From assembly GCF_008245005.1 (NCBI RefSeq), contig NZ_CP043427.1, positions 1,674,001 through 1,738,000 on the forward strand: DNA of 64,000 bases. The letters are read 5' to 3'. Below the pieces are notes generated by a model. The model saw only the letters and a list, made by a program, of their open reading frames with translations, was not told the origin of the DNA and made no database searches. The position numbers and the translations under genes were made by a program. Positions 37,441 to 46,219 of this stretch are shown here, piece by piece; within the stretch, counting starts at the first letter, position 1, and each line of letters begins with the position of its first letter. The stretch comes from Campylobacter sputorum subsp. sputorum. GTDB lineage: Bacteria; Campylobacterota; Campylobacteria; Campylobacterales; Campylobacteraceae.

Positions 37441-38091
37441 TTAGCCCTCTTTTACTATTGATTCAAGTGCTGATTTCTCAAAAATCACTGTTTTAAAAAC
37501 TGAAACAAGGTAAGCATTTATCTCACTTTTATCTACTATATAGCAATTTTGTAAATTTCTATAAGCTAAAAATGTATTTTCTATCTCTACTGCTTTACCT
37601 TCAGTGAAATTTTTCTCATTTGAAAAATCGCCTACTATAAGTGCGTCACGAACATTTAGTTTATTTAGCATACTAACTGCATCTTTTGTTTTTCCAGATG
37701 GAATCAAAATGCTTTCAACTGCAAAAATACTATTTGACTCAGCTTTTTGTGCTAAAGCAAACTCTAATGCTAATCTTTTTTGTTTTTTATTTATTTTTTG
37801 ATTATAATTTCTCTCGTTTGTAGGACCAAATGCAACCGCACCACCTACCCAAACATTCGTTCTAGTTGAACCAGCTCTTGCACCACCACGACCTTTTTGT
37901 CTCCATGGTTTTTTACCGCCACCGCTTACTTCTGATCTGCCTTTTGAATGTGCTGTATTTGCACGAACAGATGATAGATAAGATTTTACATAAAGATATA
38001 GATTGTGTGGGTTTACCTCAGCGTAAGATGCAGGAAGCTCTTGTTCGCCTGATTTTTTAAATTTATCATCTAAAATGGTTATTTTACTCAT
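37441..38091 (-). CDS. rplD: 50S ribosomal protein L4
   Basis: This 216-residue protein has a long loop entering the exit tunnel ([21 protein letters not shown]). It is slightly longer than the usual 200-206 residues. In E. coli L4 represses its own operon; I cannot identify a matching leader structure here. It overlaps rplC by 4 bases. Confidence 0.95.
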   Translation of the reverse strand: MSKITILDDKFKKSGEQELPASYAEVNPHNLYLYVKSYLSSVRANTAHSKGRSEVSGGGKKPWRQKGRGGARAGSTRTNVWVGGAVAFGPTNERNYNQKINKKQKRLALEFALAQKAESNSIFAVESILIPSGKTKDAVSMLNKLNVRDALIVGDFSNEKNFTEGKAVEIENTFLAYRNLQNCYIVDKSEINAYLVSVFKTVIFEKSALESIVKEG

Positions 38092-38666
38092 TTTACTATC
38101 CTTATTCTACCCATAGCACCATTAAATCCAGGAACTGAGCCTTTTAAAACAAGAATTCCATTTTCTTTATCAAAGCTCATTAATTCGTTTTTAACGCTTA
38201 CTTTTTTATTACCCATATGTCCTGCCATTTTCATACCTGGCTGAACTCTACCTGGCCATTCACAGTTACCGATAGATCCGTGTCTTCTATGAAATCTACT
38301 ACCATGAGATTTTGGACCACCTGCAAATCCGTGTCTTTTCATAACACCTTGATAACCGCGACCTTTATCATTAAAACTTACTTTTAAAACTTTAGCTTCA
38401 CTTAATGGCGAAACATCCAAATCACCAGCTTCATTATTTGCCACTTCGATAGTTGCAAATTTATTAAATTCTGCTGTTAAATTATATTTTTTTTGTTGCC
38501 CAGCTATAGCTTTGTTGTTTGCTTTACCTTGTGCATAAGCTACAAGTGCTTTTCCGTCTTCTGCTAACTCACAAACTTTAGTATTTACAAGTTTAAGCAG
38601 GGTAACAGGAGTGCTAATAGTTCCTATGGTTCGGCTCATACCGATTTTTTCTACAATGTATTCCAT
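38088..38666 (-). CDS. rplC: 50S ribosomal protein L3
   Basis: This 192-residue assembly initiator starts [14 protein letters not shown] and contains the signature [24 protein letters not shown], extending to the peptidyl transferase centre. The Gln-Gly-Val loop is conserved. It lies 18 bases after rpsJ. Confidence 0.96.
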   Translation of the reverse strand: MEYIVEKIGMSRTIGTISTPVTLLKLVNTKVCELAEDGKALVAYAQGKANNKAIAGQQKKYNLTAEFNKFATIEVANNEAGDLDVSPLSEAKVLKVSFNDKGRGYQGVMKRHGFAGGPKSHGSRFHRRHGSIGNCEWPGRVQPGMKMAGHMGNKKVSVKNELMSFDKENGILVLKGSVPGFNGAMGRIRIVK

Positions 38667-38684
38667 AACTTAATCCTTGTTTTC

Positions 38685-38996
38685 TTACTTGCCCATTGCA
38701 CGAACTTCGACATTTACTTCTGGAGCAAGGTCAAGTTTTGTAAGTGAATCGACCGTATCCGGCGTAGCTGCGACAATATCAAGCATACGTGCATGAATTT
38801 TCATCTCAAACTGCTCGCGTGAATCTTTATTTACGTGTGGAGATTTTAAGACTGTGTAGCGTTTGATTTTTGTTGGCATTGGCACAGGACCTCTAACGTC
38901 TGCACCTGTTCTCTTAACAGCTTCTACAATGGCTGCAACTGTGCGATCTAGAACTCTATGGTCGTAAGCTTTTAGCTTTAACCTGATTCTTTCCAT
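38685..38996 (-). CDS. rpsJ: 30S ribosomal protein S10
   Basis: This is a 103-residue small-subunit head protein, also NusE in transcription antitermination. It starts [31 protein letters not shown]-like, and contains [31 protein letters not shown]. It is the first gene of the S10/spc operon. Confidence 0.97.
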   Translation of the reverse strand: MERIRLKLKAYDHRVLDRTVAAIVEAVKRTGADVRGPVPMPTKIKRYTVLKSPHVNKDSREQFEMKIHARMLDIVAATPDTVDSLTKLDLAPEVNVEVRAMGK

Positions 38997-39020
38997 GATT
39001 TTTCCTTTTACAAAGAACTT

Positions 39021-39090
39021 GTCGCGAACATGCGACCTTTTTTATTAAAAAAAGATTTGTATATTATCAAGATTAAGTATCAAAAGTCAA
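39021..39090 (-). promoter_or_regulatory. S10 operon promoter and leader hairpin
   Basis: On the minus strand, TTGACT (39085-39090) and GATAAT (39063-39068) are separated by 16 bases, a good sigma-70 promoter with start expected near 39056. The leader contains a GTCGC/GCGAC hairpin (39021-39036, 6-base loop) shortly before rpsJ. The leader is short, so it is probably not the long L4-type control structure of E. coli. The remaining part of the 290-base gap to nfu shows only A/T-rich sequence. Confidence 0.6.
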
Positions 39091-39286
39091 GGAATATAGT
39101 ATTTTTTTGCTAAAATTTACATATTTTTTTCCTTAAAAAAAGGAAATAAAATAGTTAAATCAAATTAAATTTTAAATCAAAAAAATCATTTTTTATCTTT
39201 CATTATAACCTTATAAAATGCGTTTATAAAAATGTTATGAAAATTTTGCTATCATATAAACTATTTTTTATGGATAAGGAAAAATC

Positions 39287-39553
39287 ATGATACCTTTTAG
39301 CGATGAAGAGCTTTTAAATCCAGTAAAATCAAGCTTAGCTAAGATACTTCCTATGCTTGAAAAAGATGGCGGAGGAATGGAATTTTTAGGAATAAAAAAT
39401 GCAAAAGTCTATGTTAGATTAATTGGTGCTTGTAATGGTTGCCCATCAAGCGGACAAACATTAAAATACGGTGTTGAAAGACAACTAAAAATAGACATTC
39501 ACCCAGAAATAGAAGTTATAAATATACCAGTAGGTGAGAAATTTGAAATATAA
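39287..39553 (+). CDS. NfuA/NifU C-terminal domain protein
   Basis: This is an 88-residue iron-sulfur carrier domain. The cluster-binding CxxC is in GACNGCPSSGQTLKYGVERQL. It corresponds to the stand-alone Nfu domain and delivers 4Fe-4S or 2Fe-2S clusters to target proteins. AAGGAAAA precedes the ATG. The same order (this gene, small hypothetical, murE) is found in C. jejuni. Confidence 0.9.
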   Translation: MIPFSDEELLNPVKSSLAKILPMLEKDGGGMEFLGIKNAKVYVRLIGACNGCPSSGQTLKYGVERQLKIDIHPEIEVINIPVGEKFEI

Positions 39554-40091
39554 AAATATCGCAATCAAAGCTTTTTATGATGGCAACTATGAACTTGCAA
39601 AAACTTGTTTTTCTATGCTTTATGAAACAATGGATTCTAAATTTATATTGATGCTTATAAATATTTGTGAGCTAGCAAAAACCAACAAAAATGAAGCTCA
39701 AACTATATTTGACATAGTTTTAAAAAAAATGAAAAATAAAGAAAATCCAGATGATTTAAATAGTATTATAGAAATTTTAGAATCAAAATTTGAAAATACA
39801 ACTTTAAATTTAATGATGCAAAATGCGATTTCATATAGTGAATTTATGTCTCTGGTAAAAAATAATGGCAATTTTAAAAATACATTTGAAAACATTATGT
39901 TTTCAAGTAAAGTTATGATATCAAACAGAGATGATTTACTTGAATTTTTAGATAATCTTATACAAAACGGATTTATAGAACTCGGGCTTAATTATTTAGA
40001 AAGTGCTGCACAAATTTTTCCAGATGACGAAAGACTTCATATACTCATAAAACAAATTTCACAAAGGCAAGAAAATGAAAATAGAATTTGA
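39543..40091 (+). CDS. helical repeat-like hypothetical protein
   Basis: This 182-residue cytoplasmic protein of unknown function, without signal peptide, consists of alpha-helical pairs resembling TPR units (IAIKAFYDGNYELAKTCFSMLY, LGLNYLESAAQIFPDDERL). The TTG at 39543 is preferred: AGGTGAG lies 4 bases before it, while an in-frame GTG at 39534 would sit inside that site. It overlaps the upstream nfu gene by 11 bases and murE by 17 bases. Position agrees with a conserved Campylobacter hypothetical gene. Confidence 0.8.
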   Translation: MKYKNIAIKAFYDGNYELAKTCFSMLYETMDSKFILMLINICELAKTNKNEAQTIFDIVLKKMKNKENPDDLNSIIEILESKFENTTLNLMMQNAISYSEFMSLVKNNGNFKNTFENIMFSSKVMISNRDDLLEFLDNLIQNGFIELGLNYLESAAQIFPDDERLHILIKQISQRQENENRI

Positions 40092-41358
40092 TAATTTTTT
40101 TATAACAGATAATTCAAATGAATGTGAAAAAGGTTGTAAATTTATAAAAACACAAATGAATGCTAAATTTGAAAATGACGCTATAAAAAATGGTGCTAGC
40201 ATTATATCATTAGACGAAGCTAAAAAACTACTTGATATCGATAAAGATATAAAAATTATAGGAATAACCGGAACAAATGGCAAAACCACAACCGCTGCAG
40301 CTATATACTCTGCTTTACTAGACCTTGGTTATGGGTGCGGGCTTTGTGGAACAAGAGGTGCCTTTGTTAATGACAAAAGAATAGATGAAAAATCTCTTAC
40401 AACAATGCCAATCCTAACAACTCTAAGTTATTTAAAAAAAGCAAGTGAAGAAAAATGTAAATTTTTTGTTATGGAAGTTAGTTCTCATGCAATATCTCAA
40501 AATCGCATAGAAGGGTTAAATTTCGCTTTAAAAGTATTTACAAATTTATCACAAGATCACCTTGATTATCACGGAAGCATGGCTGAATATGCAAGAGTAA
40601 AAAGCAGTTTTTTTGCAGATGATACACCAAAACTTATAAATAGCGACGATGAGCATATAATCTACAATCAAAAGGGAGTTTTAACATATGCTATAAAAAA
40701 ACCAGCTACATTTGGTGTTGAAGCTTATTCTTTAAAAGGTGGAATAGAAGCTGTCTTAAAATATGGAAGCGAGAAATTTGAACTAAGTAGCGACTTACAA
40801 GGCGAGTTTAATATTTATAACCTATTAGCGGCACTTGGAGCTATAAAAATGCTAACAAAGCACTCTTGCAAAGAGATTTCAAAAGCTTTATTAAATTTCG
40901 CAGGTGTAGAAGGAAGGGTTCAAAAAATTTGCGATAACCCAACGGTTATAGTTGATTTTGCTCATACGCCTGATGGCATAGAAAAGGTTTTAGACGCTCT
41001 TAAAGATAATGAACTAATAGTAGTATTTGGGGCTGGTGGCAACAGAGATAAAACAAAAAGACCATTAATGGGTAAAATCGTGCAACACTATGCAAAATAC
41101 AGCATAGTAACTAGCGATAATCCACGCTTTGAAGAACCGCTTGATATCATAAACGATATTTGTGCTGGTATGAATATGAGCAAAAATGCAACTTGCGAGG
41201 AAGATAGAACAAAAGCCATAAAAATGGCTATAGATATGGCAAAAAATGGTGAGTTGGTGGTAATTCTTGGAAAAGGTGATGAAAATTATCAAGAGATAAA
41301 AGGCGTAAAATATCATTATAGTGATAAAGAAGCCGTATTAAATTTAATAAAAGGATAA
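40075..41358 (+). CDS. murE: UDP-MurNAc-tripeptide synthetase
   Basis: This 427-residue Mur ligase adds the third residue of the peptidoglycan stem peptide using ATP. The nucleotide loop GITGTNGKTT is at about residues 63-72, the central MEVSSHAISQNRIEG and TNLSQDHLDYHGSM segments follow, and the C-terminal domain has TSDNPRFEEP. DNPR marks enzymes that add meso-diaminopimelate. AAAGGCAA lies just before the ATG, inside the preceding gene. Confidence 0.95.
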   Translation: MKIEFDNFFITDNSNECEKGCKFIKTQMNAKFENDAIKNGASIISLDEAKKLLDIDKDIKIIGITGTNGKTTTAAAIYSALLDLGYGCGLCGTRGAFVNDKRIDEKSLTTMPILTTLSYLKKASEEKCKFFVMEVSSHAISQNRIEGLNFALKVFTNLSQDHLDYHGSMAEYARVKSSFFADDTPKLINSDDEHIIYNQKGVLTYAIKKPATFGVEAYSLKGGIEAVLKYGSEKFELSSDLQGEFNIYNLLAALGAIKMLTKHSCKEISKALLNFAGVEGRVQKICDNPTVIVDFAHTPDGIEKVLDALKDNELIVVFGAGGNRDKTKRPLMGKIVQHYAKYSIVTSDNPRFEEPLDIINDICAGMNMSKNATCEEDRTKAIKMAIDMAKNGELVVILGKGDENYQEIKGVKYHYSDKEAVLNLIKG

Positions 41359-41361
41359 TCT

Positions 41362-41709
41362 TTGAATATAGATGTAATGATAAGCAAAATTCATAGAGCT
41401 AAGGTTACAGATGCTGATTTAAACTATGTAGGATCTATCTCAATAGATGTAAATTTGATGAAAGAAGCAAATTTACTTGAATATCAAAAAGTCGATATTG
41501 TCAATATAAACAATGGCGAGAGATTTTCAACATATGTTATAAAAAGTGATAAAAAAGGCGAAATTTGCCTAAATGGTGCAGCTGCAAGAAAAGTTTGCAA
41601 GGATGATTTGGTTATAATTATAGCTTATGGAAGCATGGATTACAACGAAGCAAAAACATTTAAACCAAAAATAGTGCATGTAGATGAAAATAACGAAATA
41701 AAGGGCTAA
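41362..41709 (+). CDS. panD: aspartate 1-decarboxylase proenzyme
   Basis: This 115-residue protein makes beta-alanine for pantothenate and CoA. The self-cleavage site G24-S25 (NYVGSISID) and the conserved K9 and H11 ([11 protein letters not shown]) are in place when translation begins at the TTG at 41362; any later start would remove them. The active pyruvoyl group forms from S25. It is 3 bases after murE and 2 bases before the next gene. Confidence 0.94.
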   Translation: MNIDVMISKIHRAKVTDADLNYVGSISIDVNLMKEANLLEYQKVDIVNINNGERFSTYVIKSDKKGEICLNGAAARKVCKDDLVIIIAYGSMDYNEAKTFKPKIVHVDENNEIKG

Positions 41710-41711
41710 AT

Positions 41712-42023
41712 ATGTTTGAGGGATTTGATTTTTCAAAAATGGGTGATGTATTAAATGAAGTTCAAAAAAAGGCACAAGAATTTGAAAAAGAAAACGAAAA
41801 TCTTACTTTTGGTGCAAAAAGTGGCGGTGGGTTGGTAAATATTAGTGCGAATGGAAAAGGCGAAATCATAGACTTAAGTATAGATGATAGTTTGCTTGAA
41901 GATAAAGAAAGTATGCAAATTTTGATAATATCTGCAATAAACGATGTTATGAAAATGGTAGAAGACAACAAAAAACAGCTTGCAAGCAAAATGCTTGGGG
42001 GATTAGGCGGATTTGGAGGATAA
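41712..42023 (+). CDS. YbaB/EbfC nucleoid-associated protein
   Basis: This 103-residue dimeric DNA-binding protein has the YbaB pattern: N-terminal helix with repeated Glu/Lys (NEVQKKAQEFEKEN), then a strand GGGLVNISANGKGEIIDLSID and a C-terminal helix ending in a Gly-rich tail. Length is typical. It probably packs or regulates DNA. It directly abuts the next gene. Confidence 0.9.
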   Translation: MFEGFDFSKMGDVLNEVQKKAQEFEKENENLTFGAKSGGGLVNISANGKGEIIDLSIDDSLLEDKESMQILIISAINDVMKMVEDNKKQLASKMLGGLGGFGG

Positions 42024-43148
42024 ATGAAAAAGCTTTTATTGTTAATTGTGTGTATTAGCTTATCATTTGGAGAGGCTAGGCCTACTCAAGATGATTTTAA
42101 TGTTTGCTATGAAAAACTAAAAGATTCTGGTGTGTATATAGATGGGATGTTTGGACTTGTTATCAAACCAAATCTAATTGCAGTTCCTAGAACTGGCGAA
42201 AAAGCTCCAAAAGAGTATCTTAAATTTGATCCTTATTTGCAACTTTATCTAGTTTCTAGCGATACAGCCCTTGCTCCTGTTAAACTTGGTAATGAAAGAG
42301 AGCTAGATAAAAGTAATTGGGTTGGAATTTTAGAGCATAATAACACTCAAATGGGGCATATAAAAGAGCTTGGTGAAAATCTCGGAATTCTTGATACTCT
42401 TAGCTTTGAAGCAAATAAAACTGGAATTTTATCGGCTCCTTGTTGCGGTGTAATGGGAATTAGCGTTGGTAAAGATAAATTTATAGGTTCAAGATATTTA
42501 GAACATTTCGTTAAATCAAGTGAAGTATTTTATGGGGACATAGGCGTTAAATTTGATAAAACAAAAGATGATAAATTTATAGTAAGTGAAGTAAATCCAT
42601 TTGGTAAAGGTAAAATGCTATTAAAAGATGATGAGATTTTAAGCATAAATGATATAAAGCCAAAATCACTTAGAGAATTAAATGAAATCATCCTTTTTTC
42701 AGATAAAGATTCAATCATAAAAGTAGAAGTTTTAAGAGATGGCGAGAAAATAAAATTTGATATAAAAATTTCAGCTCAAAACGAAGAAAACAACAAAGAA
42801 GATACCAACCAAACTCTTATTTCTATGTTTGATTTAAATTTAGAAAAACAGCAAGATAAACAGCCGCCTAAAAAAACAGTAACACCAAAACCAAAAAATG
42901 TTGGTTTAGAGTTTTTAAATAAATACGGATTAATTCTAAATAGTAATCTTACAATAAGATCTGTTAGAGCTGATTCTATGGCACAAAAAGATGGATTTAA
43001 GCGTGGCGATAAAATAGTTCAAATAGACAGGCAAAATTTTAAAAACTTATCAGCTGTAAATGATTTTATAGCAAAAGCAGATAGAAATATGTATTATTTC
43101 TTAGTTTCTAGAAATGATTTTTATTTCTTTATAAGGGTAAAAAGATGA
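42024..43148 (+). CDS. periplasmic PDZ-domain protein
   Basis: This is a 374-residue secreted protein (signal peptide of about 16 residues, ending SLSFG). A central PDZ-like domain (about residues 170-250: GDIGVKFDKT, then DEILSINDIKPKSLRELNEII) is followed by a polar Pro/Lys-rich linker and a second PDZ-like domain near the end (about 295-370: IRSVRADSMAQKDGFKRGDKIVQI). No protease catalytic motif is seen, although Cys-Cys occurs at about 140 (SAPCCGVMG). It matches a conserved Campylobacter gene in this neighbourhood. It overlaps ispA by 4 bases. Confidence 0.8.
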   Translation: MKKLLLLIVCISLSFGEARPTQDDFNVCYEKLKDSGVYIDGMFGLVIKPNLIAVPRTGEKAPKEYLKFDPYLQLYLVSSDTALAPVKLGNERELDKSNWVGILEHNNTQMGHIKELGENLGILDTLSFEANKTGILSAPCCGVMGISVGKDKFIGSRYLEHFVKSSEVFYGDIGVKFDKTKDDKFIVSEVNPFGKGKMLLKDDEILSINDIKPKSLRELNEIILFSDKDSIIKVEVLRDGEKIKFDIKISAQNEENNKEDTNQTLISMFDLNLEKQQDKQPPKKTVTPKPKNVGLEFLNKYGLILNSNLTIRSVRADSMAQKDGFKRGDKIVQIDRQNFKNLSAVNDFIAKADRNMYYFLVSRNDFYFFIRVKR

Positions 43149-43990
43149 GTGTATTAGATAAATTTATTAAACACCTAGATAACAATCTACCCCACACAGA
43201 TAGCTTTCATCCCCATTTTGATGAATCATTAAAAATTATGTTAAAAGCCGGCGGAAAACATTTTAGAGCTCAGCTTTTACTTGGCATGGTTAAAGCTTAT
43301 AAACCAGAACTTTTAGATAATGCTATGGATATAGCTTTGGGTCTTGAAATGATTCACACTTATTCACTAATACATGATGATTTGCCAGCTATGGATAATG
43401 CACCTTTTAGAAGGGGAGTTCCAACTCTTCATACAACATATGATGAAACTACGGCTATTTTAGCAGGAGATGCATTAAACACTCATGCTTTTTTTGTATT
43501 ATCAAATGCAAATTTAGATGATAAAACAAAAATTTTGTGCATACAGAGTTTATCGAAAAATGCAGGAATTTATGGTATGGTTTTAGGTCAAGCTATAGAT
43601 TGTTGTTTTGAAAACAAACATTTAGACATAGATGAGCTTAAATTTCTTCATAAACATAAAACAGGTGCATTGATAGCATCGTCGCTTGAAATGGGTGCTA
43701 TCATAAGTGGGCAAAGCAACACAAAAGAAATTTATGACATAGGACTAAAATTAGGACTTGCTTTTCAAATCCAAGATGATATAATAGACGCAACATCATC
43801 GAGCAATGAAGCTGGAAAACCTACAAACAACGATACTAATAAAAACTCATTTACAAATTTACTTGGATTAAATGGTGCAATAGAAGCTAAAAACTCACTC
43901 ATAGATGAAATTTATACTCAAATTTCTAAATTTGATGATAAATTTCAAAATATGATAAAAAATTTAATAAATAAATATATAAAAGGATAA
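43145..43990 (+). CDS. ispA: polyprenyl (geranyl/farnesyl) diphosphate synthase
   Basis: This 281-residue all-helical isoprenoid chain-elongation enzyme has both aspartate motifs: IHDDLPAMDNAPFRRG near residue 80 and FQIQDDIIDATSS near 205. Length and the small residues before the first Asp motif suit a C15 product. It feeds undecaprenyl phosphate and quinone synthesis. It lies 3 bases before tkt. Confidence 0.93.
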   Translation: MSVLDKFIKHLDNNLPHTDSFHPHFDESLKIMLKAGGKHFRAQLLLGMVKAYKPELLDNAMDIALGLEMIHTYSLIHDDLPAMDNAPFRRGVPTLHTTYDETTAILAGDALNTHAFFVLSNANLDDKTKILCIQSLSKNAGIYGMVLGQAIDCCFENKHLDIDELKFLHKHKTGALIASSLEMGAIISGQSNTKEIYDIGLKLGLAFQIQDDIIDATSSSNEAGKPTNNDTNKNSFTNLLGLNGAIEAKNSLIDEIYTQISKFDDKFQNMIKNLINKYIKG

Positions 43991-43993
43991 TAA

Positions 43994-45907
43994 ATGTATC
44001 AAAAAATGGCTGATACTATAAGATTTTTAAGTGCTGATATGGTTCAAAAAGCAAACTCTGGACATCCTGGTGCACCTATGGGGCTTGCGGATATTATGGT
44101 TGTTTTAGCAAAACATTTAAAGCACAACCCTAAAAATCCAAAATGGTTAAACCGCGATAGATTAGTTTTTTCAGGCGGACATGCAAGTGCGTTAGTTTAT
44201 AGTTTTTTATATCTGAGTGGATATGATTTAGATATGGATGATCTTAAAAACTTCCGCCAACTTAACTCAAAAACCCCAGGACACCCTGAAATAGAAACTA
44301 ATGGAGTTGAAATTTCAACAGGACCTTTAGGGCAAGGTGTCGCAAATGCTGTTGGTTTTGCAATGGCGGCAAAATATGCAGCAAATTTACTAAATGATGA
44401 AAACAAAAAAATCATAGATCACAAGATTTATTGTTTGTGCGGCGATGGAGACTTGCAAGAAGGGATTAGTTATGAAGCATGTGCGTTAGCTGGTAGATAC
44501 TGCTTAGATAATCTTGTTATTATCTATGACTCAAATTGTATAACAATCGAAGGTTCAACTAGTATTTCTTGGAATGAGGATGTAAAAGCTCGTTTTGAAG
44601 CACAAGGATTTGAGGTTGCAAGGATAAATGGACATAATTACGATGAGATAGAATTTGCTATAAATGAAGCAAAAAATAAAGAAAAACCATATCTAATCAT
44701 CGCAAATACAACTATTGCTAAAGGTGCTGCAGATTTAGAAGGTTCGCACAAATCTCACGGCTCACCGCTAGGCGAAGAGCTTATAAAAAAAGCAAAAAAA
44801 CTCGCAGGATTTAATCCTGACGAGAAATTTTTTGTAAGTGATGATGTGCTAATAAGATTTAGAAGTGCTGTTGAAAAGGGTGATTTGGCACAATCTTTAT
44901 GGGATAAAGAGGTATCAACTCTAAGCGAAGATAAGAAAAAATTATTAAACGAGCTAAAAAATCCTGATTTTTCTAAAATAACTTATCCTGATTTTAAAAA
45001 CAAAAAAATTGCAACCCGCGATAGCAACGGAGAGATAATAAACGCTATTGCCGCAGCACTTCCTGGATTTTTAGGCGGAAGTGCTGATTTAGCACCATCA
45101 AATAAAACTGAGCTTAAAGAAATGAGCGATTTTCCACACGGCAAAAATTTACATTTTGGCATAAGAGAACACGCAATGGCGGCTATAAATAATGCCTTTG
45201 CAAGATATGGTCTATTTTTGCCTTTTTCGGCTACATTTTTCATTTTTAGCGATTATCTTAAAAACTCGGCTAGAATGGCTGCTTTAATGGGTTTAAAACA
45301 CTTTTTTATATTTACTCACGACAGCATTGGTGTGGGAGAAGATGGACCAACTCATCAACCAATAGAACAACTCTCTATGCTAAGAGCTATGCCAAATTTC
45401 TATGTTTTTAGACCGGCTGATGGAGTAGAAAATGTAAAATCTTGGCAAAAAGCACTTAACTTAAACTCGCCTAGTGCTTTTGTATGTTCTCGCCAAGGGT
45501 TAGAATACATAGGAGAGCCTATTTTTGGAGATGTAAAAAATGGTGCTTATTTGCTTAAAAAATCAAACAAACCAAAGCTAACACTTGTTGCAAGCGGAAG
45601 TGAAGTTAGTTTATGTTTAAAGGCTAGTGAGCTTTTAGAGAGTGAAAATATAAGCGTAAATGTGGTTAGTGCACCTTGTTTTGATTTACTTTGCGAACAA
45701 GAACAAAGCTATATAAAAGAAATTTTTGATGAAAATAGTTTTATTTTAGCCGTTGAAGCTGCAAATTCAAACGAATGGTATAAATTTGCAGATGAAGTTT
45801 TTGGTATGAGAAGTTTTGGAAAAAGTGCAAAAGCTGAGGATTTATTTGAACATTTTGGATTTACTCCTAAAAATATAGTAGATATTGCAAAAAATTTAAT
45901 TAAATAA
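43994..45907 (+). CDS. tkt: transketolase
   Basis: This is a 637-residue thiamine diphosphate enzyme of the non-oxidative pentose phosphate pathway. The N-terminal domain has NSGHPGAPMGLAD and the cofactor motif CGDGDLQEGISYEA; the pyrimidine domain has LHFGIREHAMAAINNAFA and HDSIGVGEDGPTHQPIEQL. A clear terminator hairpin follows, so this is the last gene of the plus-strand run. Confidence 0.96.
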   Translation: MYQKMADTIRFLSADMVQKANSGHPGAPMGLADIMVVLAKHLKHNPKNPKWLNRDRLVFSGGHASALVYSFLYLSGYDLDMDDLKNFRQLNSKTPGHPEIETNGVEISTGPLGQGVANAVGFAMAAKYAANLLNDENKKIIDHKIYCLCGDGDLQEGISYEACALAGRYCLDNLVIIYDSNCITIEGSTSISWNEDVKARFEAQGFEVARINGHNYDEIEFAINEAKNKEKPYLIIANTTIAKGAADLEGSHKSHGSPLGEELIKKAKKLAGFNPDEKFFVSDDVLIRFRSAVEKGDLAQSLWDKEVSTLSEDKKKLLNELKNPDFSKITYPDFKNKKIATRDSNGEIINAIAAALPGFLGGSADLAPSNKTELKEMSDFPHGKNLHFGIREHAMAAINNAFARYGLFLPFSATFFIFSDYLKNSARMAALMGLKHFFIFTHDSIGVGEDGPTHQPIEQLSMLRAMPNFYVFRPADGVENVKSWQKALNLNSPSAFVCSRQGLEYIGEPIFGDVKNGAYLLKKSNKPKLTLVASGSEVSLCLKASELLESENISVNVVSAPCFDLLCEQEQSYIKEIFDENSFILAVEAANSNEWYKFADEVFGMRSFGKSAKAEDLFEHFGFTPKNIVDIAKNLIK

Positions 45908-45920
45908 ATTATATTCTTTA

Positions 45921-45965
45921 TAGCTAGCAAAAAGCATTAAATTTTGCTTTTGCTAGCTAATTTTA
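45921..45965 (+). terminator. rho-independent terminator after tkt
   Basis: TAGCTAGCAAAA (45921-45932) pairs with TTTTGCTAGCTA (45948-45959); a further AGCA/TGCT set extends it. The stem is followed by ATTTTAT. It closes the nfu-to-tkt transcript. Confidence 0.75.
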
Positions 45966-46106
45966 TATAAATTTGTGTTCTACTAACTCTAGTTCAATTG
46001 TATTGAATCCAAGTTATTTTAGAATAAAATAGTGTAAAAAGGTAAATATTATAGATTGTTTTATCAATTTTCATACTATTTTAGATTATAAATCCTATTT
46101 TAATGT

Positions 46107-46170
46107 TATAATACGAGAAAAATTCAAATTAGGTTGCTATTTTATATAATGTATGCTTAGATATTTTTTT
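46107..46170 (+). promoter_or_regulatory. putative promoter and 5' region of the GGDEF gene
   Basis: TATAAT at 46107-46112 is a good -10 box. The transcript would begin near 46119. The region to the annotated ATG (46220) contains an ATG at 46153 followed by seven T (46164-46170). With six T this ATG would be in frame with the gene. The stretch between the tkt terminator and this promoter shows only A/T-rich sequence. Confidence 0.4.
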
Positions 46171-46219
46171 AATTGGAGTTTCAAAAGACAAACTTGAACT
46201 TTGGCAAAGCATAAAACCA

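Noticed and set aside
39021-39036. Leader hairpin before rpsJ as an L4 autoregulatory structure
   Set aside because: The leader is too short and the 5-bp stem too simple to match the known S10 leader; kept only as a small hairpin.
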